A stretch of 6,779 bases of DNA from Clostridia bacterium (GTDB taxonomy: Bacteria > Aerophobota > Aerophobia > Aerophobales > AE-B3A), in contig WJOQ01000075.1 of the NCBI GenBank assembly GCA_009618505.1, positions 1 through 6,779 on the forward strand. The letters are read 5' to 3'. The translations under genes and the position numbers were made by a program. Of the stretch, positions 1 to 5,744 are shown piece after piece (the stretch's first letter is position 1; each line of letters opens with the position of its first letter). The notes under the pieces are model-generated. The model was not told the origin of the DNA. It worked only from the letters and a program-made list of their open reading frames with translations, and ran no database searches.

Positions 1-1
1 A

Positions 2-1981
2 ATCGGAGTAGGTTTTCTGATAAAGGGTATTCTAAAGGCAAGTTCGGGGAATAAACTAATGACGGACATTTCCCGGACCATTCAGCAAGGAGCAAAAGCT
101 TTTCTCTTCAGGGAATATAGAACAGTAGCTATTTTGGTGGTCATAGTGGCTACTCTTCTTTCTCTGGCTCCTTTCTTTGTGCACAATGTCGGAGTCAATT
201 GGCAAACAGCACTAGCTTTTGTTATTGGGGTTGTTTGTTCGGCTTCGGCTGGTTGGATTGGGATGAGTATAGCTACTAGGGCTAATTCTAGAACCACTGA
301 GGCGGCTCGAAGGGGACTCAAGCCAGCTTTAAATATTTCCTTTTCGGCCGGAGCAGTTACCGGTTTGTCCATAGTTTGTATAGCCTTTCTAGGGTTGGTA
401 GTCGTCTATCTCTTATTTAAAGGTAAACCAGCTATCATAAATGGATACGCTATGGGAGCCTCCTTGATGGCTTTGTTTGCTCGTGCAGGAGGAGGAATCT
501 ATACCAAGGGAGCAGATATGGGAGCAGATTTGGTGGGAAAGGTAGAAGCAGGTATTCCCGAAGATGATGCTCGTAACCCCGCTGTTATTGCTGATAATGT
601 GGGAGATAATGTGGGTGATGTAGCTGGCTTGGGAGCAGACCTTCTTGAATCTTATGTAGAGTCAATAATTGCTACTCTAGCTATTGCTGCTTCTATAGCT
701 GTTCTTTCTTTAACCTATCTTCCCTTTTATCTGGCCGGCTGGGGGATACTTTGTTCCCTCATAGGAGTTGGTTGGATAAAAACGGCTAAATTAAAGGACC
801 CTCAGGCAACTCTGAACGGAGGAACCTATATCTCTGCTGCTTTGATGATGGTTGGCTCCTTCTTCATTATAAAGTATCTTGGAGCTGCTTACGGGGATTA
901 CTCTCTCTTAGGACCTTTCTGGGCCATTATTGCTGGAATTCTTTCCGGTTTAGTTATAGGAGAGGTTAGCGTTTATTATAGCTCCAGTAAATATAAACCG
1001 GTTAAGGAACTGGCTAATTCCTGTAAGACCGGCCCGGCGATAGCAATAGTCAATGGGTTATCTCTGGGGATGTTATCAACTTTGATTCCGGTAGTGGTTA
1101 TTGCTGCGGCTACTCTGATTGGATTCTTCTTTGCCGGGATGTATGGAGTAGCTATGGCTGCTCTGGGTATGCTCTCTATCCTGGGCGTTACCCTGGCTGT
1201 TGATTCTTATGGACCGGTGGCCGATAATGCAGGAGGAATCGCAGAGATGGCTCAGCTACCGGGAGAGGTTCGTCAGGTTACTGATAAATTGGATGCAGTG
1301 GGAAACACCACCGCTGCTATTGGTAAGGGGTTTGCCATAGGTTCAGCTGCTTTTGCTGCTTTAGGGTTGATTACCGCCTATAGGGTTACTATAAACAATC
1401 TTGCTTCTGGCTCTTTCACCCTTTCCCTGGCCGATCCTAAACTCATTGCTGGTTTACTGATTGGAGGAATGGTTCCCTACCTCTATGGCTCTCTCTTAGC
1501 CAGAGGAGTAGGAAGAGTAGCTTTTCAAGTGGTAGAGGAGGTGAGAAGGCAGTTCAGGGAGATCCCTGGACTGATGAAGGGAAAGGAAAAAGCTGATTCT
1601 ACCAAATGTGTGGATATAGCTGCGCGGGGAGCATTGGGAAATATGATGCTGCCGGGAATTCTGGCCATAGCTATTCCGGTAGGAATTGGCTTTGCCCTGG
1701 GTCCTGTTGCCCTGGGAGGATTTCTGGTTGGGTCCTTGGTGGTGGGTCTTCCCTTGGGAATACAGACAGCCAATACTGGAGCAGCTCTGGACAATGCTAA
1801 GAAATATATTGAAGAAGGAAATCTGGGGGGAAAGGGCTCTCCTGCTCATAAGGCCTCAGTAGTGGGAGATACCGTAGGAGATCCCTTAAAAGACACAGTT
1901 GGTCCCTCTATTAATATCCTGATTAAGTTGATGTCCGTGGTTTCTCTTGTTTTAGCTCCTCTATTTGTAGCTTTGCATTAA
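2..1981 (+). CDS. hppA: Membrane-bound ion-pumping pyrophosphatase, K+-dependent type (5' end outside window)
   Basis: HppA hydrolyses cytoplasmic pyrophosphate and pumps H+ and/or Na+ out across the inner membrane. The frame is open from base 2. The ATG at 59 is internal: the 19 codons before it read like the end of the first membrane helix and its loop, and the stretch after 59 matches the usual 'EIA-AIQEGAKAFL' segment of the family, so the true start lies upstream of the window. Numbering from the Met at 59, the pyrophosphate/Mg site is intact: [13 protein letters not shown] at 151-163, DNVGDNVGD at 179-187, and the C-terminal [11 protein letters not shown] near 602-612. [10 protein letters not shown] (415-424) has Ala419 and Gly422 where K+-independent enzymes carry Lys and Thr, which predicts K+ dependence. 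Many hydrophobic helices run throughout, as expected for a 16-helix protein. Glu occurs at both 197 and 201 in helix 6, so ion specificity is unclear. The Memo-like gene follows after 40 bases. Confidence 0.96.
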   Translation: MGVGFLIKGILKASSGNKLMTDISRTIQQGAKAFLFREYRTVAILVVIVATLLSLAPFFVHNVGVNWQTALAFVIGVVCSASAGWIGMSIATRANSRTTEAARRGLKPALNISFSAGAVTGLSIVCIAFLGLVVVYLLFKGKPAIINGYAMGASLMALFARAGGGIYTKGADMGADLVGKVEAGIPEDDARNPAVIADNVGDNVGDVAGLGADLLESYVESIIATLAIAASIAVLSLTYLPFYLAGWGILCSLIGVGWIKTAKLKDPQATLNGGTYISAALMMVGSFFIIKYLGAAYGDYSLLGPFWAIIAGILSGLVIGEVSVYYSSSKYKPVKELANSCKTGPAIAIVNGLSLGMLSTLIPVVVIAAATLIGFFFAGMYGVAMAALGMLSILGVTLAVDSYGPVADNAGGIAEMAQLPGEVRQVTDKLDAVGNTTAAIGKGFAIGSAAFAALGLITAYRVTINNLASGSFTLSLADPKLIAGLLIGGMVPYLYGSLLARGVGRVAFQVVEEVRRQFREIPGLMKGKEKADSTKCVDIAARGALGNMMLPGILAIAIPVGIGFALGPVALGGFLVGSLVVGLPLGIQTANTGAALDNAKKYIEEGNLGGKGSPAHKASVVGDTVGDPLKDTVGPSINILIKLMSVVSLVLAPLFVALH

Positions 1982-2010
1982 ACTATAGCGGATAGTGAAA
2001 AACGCAATAC

Positions 2011-2015
2011 GAGGT
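2011..2015 (+). promoter_or_regulatory. Shine-Dalgarno site that sets the amrB start
   Basis: GAGGT lies 6 bases before the ATG at 2022, an ideal spacing. The in-frame GTG at 1995 has no purine-rich site before it, and the ATG at 2016 directly abuts GAGGT. This supports initiation at 2022. Confidence 0.6.
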
Positions 2016-2021
2016 ATGAAA

Positions 2022-2876
2022 ATGGCAGAGATTATGAGAGCTCCAGCGGTAGCAGGTACTTTTTATAAAGGAACAGCAGAGACTTTAGGTCAACAGATTG
2101 AGAACTGTTATACTCATCCTTTGGGTCCGGGGAAAGTACCACAACTGAGCCCAAAAAAGGAGGGTAATATTTTAGGTCTGGTAAGTCCACATGCAGGATA
2201 TGCTTATTCTGGTCCTGTAGCTGCCTGGGGATTTCATCAGGTGATAAGAGGGCAGATTCCGGAAGTAGTTGTTATCTTGGGTCCTAATCATCGTGGTTTT
2301 GGTGCTTCTATAGCTATATCCGGCAAAGGTAGGTGGGAAACTCCCTTAGGAAAAATTCGGATAGATGAGGAGTTAGCAAAGGAAATAGTGGAAATTTCTC
2401 CTCTTGTCCGATTTGATGATAAAGCTCACCAGAGAGAGCATTCTCTGGAGGTTCAACTTCCTTTCCTTCAATATAGTTATGGGCAAAGTTTCAAGATAGT
2501 TCCCATTTGCATGATGGAGCAGGACCAGTCTATAGTTAGTAAGCTGGGGGAGGTTCTCTCTCAAGTGCTTGGAGGAAAGAATAGCTTAATAATCGCTAGT
2601 ACAGACTTTACCCATTATCAGCCAAGGGACATTGCCGAAAGGCAAGACAAAAAAGCCTTAACGCCTATTCTCTCTCTTAGCCCGGGAAATCTTAATCATG
2701 CGGTTTCCCGCTATCGTATATCTATGTGTGGACTTGGTCCAGTCATGGCTATGCTTACTGCTGCCTCTTTACTTGGAGCAAAAACAGCCAGACTCTTGAA
2801 ATACGCTACCTCAGGAGATATTAGCGGGGATTATGAGGCAGTGGTTGGTTATGCTTCAGTAGTGGTAGAAAAGTAG
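2022..2876 (+). CDS. amrB: Memo-like protein, AmmeMemoRadiSam system protein B
   Basis: This is a 284-residue Memo family protein, related in fold to the LigB-type extradiol dioxygenases. The family is often encoded near AMMECR1 and a radical SAM protein, and its bacterial role is not settled. Hallmarks seen: SPHAGYAYSGPVAA (His57), ILGPNHRG (His90), the REHSLEVQLPFLQ block (His140), STDFTHY (Asp195, His198) and SMCGLGP (Cys236). His57, His90 and Cys236 correspond to the His-His-Cys metal site known in human MEMO1. The length is normal for the family and the protein has no signal peptide or membrane segment, so it is cytoplasmic. The start at 2022 is chosen from GAGGT six bases upstream; an in-frame GTG at 1995 would add nine residues that do not look like the family N-terminus. 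It follows hppA by 40 bases and is probably co-transcribed. Neither AMMECR1 nor the radical SAM partner is present in the window. Confidence 0.93.
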   Translation: MAEIMRAPAVAGTFYKGTAETLGQQIENCYTHPLGPGKVPQLSPKKEGNILGLVSPHAGYAYSGPVAAWGFHQVIRGQIPEVVVILGPNHRGFGASIAISGKGRWETPLGKIRIDEELAKEIVEISPLVRFDDKAHQREHSLEVQLPFLQYSYGQSFKIVPICMMEQDQSIVSKLGEVLSQVLGGKNSLIIASTDFTHYQPRDIAERQDKKALTPILSLSPGNLNHAVSRYRISMCGLGPVMAMLTAASLLGAKTARLLKYATSGDISGDYEAVVGYASVVVEK

Positions 2877-3080
2877 TGCTTGGGAGAGGTCCAATAGCCA
2901 CTGCTTCCCCTATCCTTTCTTTCAGCTACCTTTTCTTTTACCAATTCCAGGTATAAATGACGCTTCTTCACCTTGTGTCTATGAAATTTGAGTGTTACCA
3001 AGCTATCGGCATAAGAAATATGAATGAGAAAATTATTCTAGGTAGGTTCTTATAAATAAAGTGGATTCCAGGCAAAAAAG

Positions 3081-3572
3081 GTGATAAAAGTAAGAAACTT
3101 TCAAAAAGGCGATGAGCCAAGAATGAGGGAAATTGCTCCCCGGGCTTTTAGTAGATTTGCTCGCTATGGAATAGATAAAAAGTTACCTAGAGAAAAAACA
3201 GATGCATGTTATCAAGAAGAGGTTTCGGAATATGTGAAGAAGTTGAGCCAAGATTCATCAAAGCTATTTATTTTGGTTGCCTGTGAGAATGCCGTTCTTG
3301 GATATATCGTCCTTGCTATAGATGAGAAACTCAGTCGGATCTATGACTTCAAATGGGGAGGCATTATTTCCTTGGCAGTTGATCCAGATTATCATAACAA
3401 AGGAATAGGGAGCTTATTGATCAAGGAAGGGCTTAATTTACTAAAGAGAAAAAGAGTTAAATATGTTGAGGTATATACCGATCAAAATAATGTAGCAGCA
3501 ATTAGTGTTTACGAAAAGAATGGGTTTCGAGTGATTCATTCGGGTATAACTCTTTATCAATATTTAGAGTAG
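3081..3572 (+). CDS. GNAT family N-acetyltransferase
   Basis: This is a 163-residue single-domain GNAT protein, expected to transfer an acetyl group from acetyl-CoA to an amine on a small molecule or a protein N-terminus. Seen: an N-terminal beta strand (IKVRNFQKGDEP) typical of the fold, the central strand IISLAVDP (95-102), the acetyl-CoA pyrophosphate loop YHNKGIGSLL (104-113), and a RimI-like C-terminal block NNVAAISVYEKNGF (136-149). The loop has His105 where the consensus R/Q-x-x-G-x-G has Arg or Gln, a tolerated variation. The substrate cannot be inferred. The GTG start at 3081 gives the correct domain start, but only a weak AGG eight bases upstream supports it. The barrel gene follows 87 bases after the stop, in the same reading frame. 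Confidence 0.88.
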   Translation: MIKVRNFQKGDEPRMREIAPRAFSRFARYGIDKKLPREKTDACYQEEVSEYVKKLSQDSSKLFILVACENAVLGYIVLAIDEKLSRIYDFKWGGIISLAVDPDYHNKGIGSLLIKEGLNLLKRKRVKYVEVYTDQNNVAAISVYEKNGFRVIHSGITLYQYLE

Positions 3573-3659
3573 CAATGGGGGAACTCCAGGAAGATATTCT
3601 TCTCGATAGCAGGTCAGAGCTATGAAGTCCTGAATGTTACAGAAGAAGGAGTAAAGATA

Positions 3660-4694
3660 ATGTTAGGCGTTTATGATTTTTCTCAAGAACTTGAGCCTTT
3701 CCAGGGAAGAAGCGAAGAGGAGATTACCCAAATTTTAAAGAATTGGGGAGTGAGGGTAATATTTGGAGGATATAAGAGTGAGAAGTTAGTTTCTTCTCTT
3801 CATCAGGAAAAGATTAAGGTATATGCCAGCATAGGAATTTTTGTGGGAAAAGATTGGTGGGAGAAATACCCAGAGACTCGTCCTATTAATGCTGAGGGAA
3901 AGCCTGTAGAAAGTGAGGATGGATACGGAGGGTTAATTCCTATTATCCCTTTCATCAGAGAGAAAAAATTAGAAGAGATCAGGGAATTAGTTACTCGTTT
4001 TCCTATAGATGGAGTATGGTTAGATTTTATAAGATGGCCCTGTCATTGGGAGGTTCATCATCCAAAGATTGAACAGACTTCGTTTGATCCTCTTACTCTG
4101 GAACAATTTCAGAAAGATAGTGGAGTTGCTATCCCTGAAGAGTTCTCTAATACTTCTCAAATAGCAAAATGGATCCTAAAGCATCACCGAGACATTTGGA
4201 CAAAATGGAAATGTCTTCAGATTACAGATTTTGTAAAGGAAGCAAGAAAAATTATCAAAGATACAGGGGAAGATAAAATAGTAGGATTATTTGGCGTTCC
4301 CTGGAGAGAAAAGGACTATGACAACGCAATTCATGAAATAATAGGACAGGATTACACTGCTTTGAGTAAATATGTGGACATCTTCTCCCCCATGGTATAT
4401 CATCTTATGTGTGGGAGAGATGTAAAGTGGATTAGAGACATAGCTACCTATGTTTATCAAAAGTCTAAAAAAGAAATTTTGCCTATTATTCAGGCAAGAA
4501 GCATCCCCTCTCATCTTTCTAAAGAAGAGTTTAAAGCAGCTTTAGAAAACACTCTTTATGCCGAAGGTTCCTCTGGAGTTATTGTCTTTACCCTCGAAGA
4601 TCTTCTCCGAGAAGATAAATTGAGCGAGTTAATCAGAGCAGGGGCTCTTTCCCTACAAGGATTACCCAGAGGTCCTACTTCGCAATACCTCTAA
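3660..4694 (+). CDS. Glycoside-hydrolase-like TIM-barrel protein, cytoplasmic, substrate unknown
   Basis: This 344-residue protein reads as one (beta/alpha)8 barrel resembling the 'family 10-like' putative glycosyl hydrolases. Seen in order: first strand LGVYDFS (2-8), strand VRVIFGG (31-37), strand KVYASIGIF (53-61), DGVWLDFIRWP (117-127) with Asp122 as the best catalytic candidate, FDPLTLEQFQKDSGVAIP (142-159, a block seen in this family after the fourth strand), VGLFGVPW (208-215), VDIFSPMVYHLM (239-250), ILPIIQAR (273-280) and GVIVFTLEDLL (306-316). There is no signal peptide, lipobox or membrane helix, which is unusual because many relatives are exported. The ATG at 3660 is well supported by AGAAGGAG (3644-3651), eight bases upstream, and the protein begins right at the first barrel strand. 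The gene converges with nfnA, 21 bases between stops. The barrel assignment is from motif reading; enzyme activity is inference. Confidence 0.72.
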   Translation: MLGVYDFSQELEPFQGRSEEEITQILKNWGVRVIFGGYKSEKLVSSLHQEKIKVYASIGIFVGKDWWEKYPETRPINAEGKPVESEDGYGGLIPIIPFIREKKLEEIRELVTRFPIDGVWLDFIRWPCHWEVHHPKIEQTSFDPLTLEQFQKDSGVAIPEEFSNTSQIAKWILKHHRDIWTKWKCLQITDFVKEARKIIKDTGEDKIVGLFGVPWREKDYDNAIHEIIGQDYTALSKYVDIFSPMVYHLMCGRDVKWIRDIATYVYQKSKKEILPIIQARSIPSHLSKEEFKAALENTLYAEGSSGVIVFTLEDLLREDKLSELIRAGALSLQGLPRGPTSQYL

Positions 4695-4715
4695 GAGCAT
4701 GGGCTTTATCCGTAG

Positions 4716-5558
4716 TTAGAGAGCAAGTGAAGAAGTAGCGTTTAAGGCTATCTTCTCTTCCTTTTCAAACCTTTTTTGTCTGAGTATAAGCTCATCGAAA
4801 TCTACTTTGTGTCCGTCAAAGCCTGGTCCATCTACACAGGTGAATTTTACTTTTCCTCCCACTGTTACCCGACAGCCACCGCACATACCTGTAGCATCTA
4901 CCATAATGGAATTGAGACTCACTCTGGTTTCAATATCATGTTTTTTGGTGAGCTCAGAGACTGCTTTCATCATAGGAAGAGGGCCAATCGCTATTACTTC
5001 CTCTATTTTCTCCTTCCTATCCAGAACCTTTCTTACCAAATCGGTAACAAAGCCATGATGGCCAAAGCTTCCGTCATCAGTGCTGTATAGTACCTCATCA
5101 CTTACCCTTTCCATTCTTTCTTTAAAGAAGAAGAAATTCTTACTTTTTGCTCCTATTAATGAGATAACCTTATTACCTGCCTCTTTATACTTTCTAGCTT
5201 CCGGATAAAGAGGAGCCACTCCTAGCCCTCCTCCTACACAAAGCACAGTTCCTATTTTTTTGATAGGGCTGGGGATGCCCAATGGTCCAAGAATGTCTTC
5301 TATTGTCTCTCCTTCTTTCATCTTGCCCAACTGAATAGTAGTTTTTCCTACCTCCTGGATCACAATAGTAATGCTTCCTTCTTCAGGATTATGTTCAGCA
5401 ATGGTAAGAGGGATACGCTCGCCTGTCTCATTTAATCTGACAACTACAAACTGGCCTGCTCCGAATTTTGAGGCAATATGAGGGACCCTGATACGGAAAA
5501 GTTTAATCTGAGGAGCTAGATTTTCTTTCTTAAGAATTTTAAAGTGTTTTGTCTGCAC
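4716..5558 (-). CDS. nfnA: NfnA/SudB-like ferredoxin:NADP oxidoreductase small subunit (FAD, [2Fe-2S])
   Basis: The 280-residue protein belongs to the ferredoxin-reductase family that includes NfnA (NADH-dependent reduced ferredoxin:NADP oxidoreductase small subunit), SudB and PyrK. Seen: an N-terminal FAD-binding barrel with GAGQFVVVRL (33-42) and RIPLTIAE (48-55), an NAD-binding domain with CVGGGLGVAPLYPE (107-120) and IGPLPMM (191-197), and a C-terminal cluster motif DATGMCGGC (221-229) plus Cys241. The ligand set Asp221, Cys226, Cys229, Cys241 is the Asp-plus-three-Cys [2Fe-2S] site known in NfnA and argues against PyrK, which uses four Cys. Start: the GTG at 5558 is preferred because AAAGGAG lies six bases upstream. 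An ATG at 5615 would add 19 residues encoded largely by an intergenic repeat. NfnA normally pairs with NfnB, which is absent from both flanks. It is transcribed alone, divergent from uvrA. Confidence 0.9.
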   Translation of the reverse strand: MQTKHFKILKKENLAPQIKLFRIRVPHIASKFGAGQFVVVRLNETGERIPLTIAEHNPEEGSITIVIQEVGKTTIQLGKMKEGETIEDILGPLGIPSPIKKIGTVLCVGGGLGVAPLYPEARKYKEAGNKVISLIGAKSKNFFFFKERMERVSDEVLYSTDDGSFGHHGFVTDLVRKVLDRKEKIEEVIAIGPLPMMKAVSELTKKHDIETRVSLNSIMVDATGMCGGCRVTVGGKVKFTCVDGPGFDGHKVDFDELILRQKRFEKEEKIALNATSSLAL

Positions 5559-5564
5559 TCTCTT

Positions 5565-5571
5565 CTCCTTT
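5565..5571 (-). promoter_or_regulatory. Shine-Dalgarno site that sets the nfnA start
   Basis: On the minus strand AAAGGAG ends six bases before the GTG at 5558. This is the strongest ribosome site upstream of the conserved coding region and decides for GTG over the ATG at 5615. It sits directly 3' of the inverted-repeat stem in the predicted leader RNA. Confidence 0.75.
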
Positions 5572-5674
5572 ATCGATACTCGATACTGGATCCTCGATAC
5601 TCGTTTTGGTTTCATTCCTCGTTCCTGGTTTTTCTTGTTTTACGAGCATCCAGCATCGAGTATCGAGCAACGAG
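5571..5674. repeat. Intergenic inverted repeat built from CGATACT / CGAGTATCGAG units
   Basis: Two arms, 5573-5596 and 5643-5666, are reverse complements at 22 of 24 positions, separated by a 46-base spacer. The left flank holds three copies of CGATACT (5574-5580, 5581-5587, 5595-5601), two of them in direct tandem. The right arm continues as CGAGTATCGAGCAACGAG. Read from the minus strand as RNA, one of the two mismatches becomes a G-U pair, leaving a single G-G mismatch in the stem. The spacer also carries a degenerate related unit (CCTCGTTCCTGG, 5617-5628). No transposase or target-site duplication is visible. From memory, repeats with these units occur between genes of several uncultured bacterial groups; that is recollection and not something shown here. 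Confidence 0.85.
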
Positions 5675-5676
5675 AT

Positions 5677-5705
5677 ATATTAGCATATATTTAACAATTT
5701 GACAA
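5677..5705 (-). promoter_or_regulatory. Predicted sigma70-type promoter for nfnA
   Basis: On the minus strand, -35 TTGTCA (5705-5700) and -10 TAATAT (5682-5677) are separated by 17 bases, and TGC immediately precedes the -10 (extended -10). Transcription would begin near 5670, giving a leader of roughly 110 bases that contains both arms of the inverted repeat. The -35 box overlaps that of the uvrA promoter by five bases. Confidence 0.5.
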
Positions 5706-5727
5706 TGAGATGTTGAGTAGATAGAAT
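5699..5727 (+). promoter_or_regulatory. Sigma70-type promoter for uvrA
   Basis: A perfect TTGACA (5699-5704), a 17-base spacer and TAGAAT (5722-5727, five of six consensus) form a near-ideal promoter. Transcription would begin near 5733-5735, about ten bases before the uvrA ATG, so the leader is very short. No LexA-type operator (CTGT-N8-ACAG or GAAC-N4-GTTC) was found around it. Confidence 0.7.
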
Positions 5728-5744
5728 ACAGGCGGAGAGCTACA

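Noticed and set aside
59..61. ATG at 59 as the start of hppA
   Set aside because: The frame is open back to base 2, and the residues before it fit the end of the first membrane helix of the family, so this Met is internal.
1496..1849. Minus-strand open frames across the hppA coding region, and similar ones opposite amrB, the barrel gene, nfnA and uvrA
   Set aside because: They lie wholly opposite strongly conserved genes, have low-complexity or Ser/Pro-rich translations and no ribosome sites, so they are shadows of the real genes.
2885..2919. Weak GGGAG/CTTCCC pairing after amrB as a terminator
   Set aside because: The stem is only five pairs with a G-U and a long loop, and no T-run follows.
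2988..3056. Promoter candidates for the GNAT gene (TTGAGT at 2988 with CATAAG at 3010; TATAAA at 3051)
   Set aside because: The first pair matches the consensus poorly, and the TATAAA has no recognisable -35 at 17-18 bases. Neither stands out from AT-rich background.
3575..3625. A 16-codon leader-like ORF between the GNAT and barrel genes
   Set aside because: It has no convincing ribosome site, no run of regulatory codons and no attenuator hairpin. It is probably chance.
4731..4756. Possible hairpin terminator for the barrel gene (AGAAGTAGC and GCTATCTTCT, 7-base loop)
   Set aside because: The stem is short, AT-rich and bulged, is followed only by a broken T-rich stretch, and lies inside the nfnA coding end. 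Too weak to annotate.
5559..5615. Start of nfnA at the ATG at 5615, giving a 299-residue protein
   Set aside because: The extra 19 residues come mostly from the CGATACT-type repeat, and no good ribosome site precedes that ATG. The GTG at 5558 has one.
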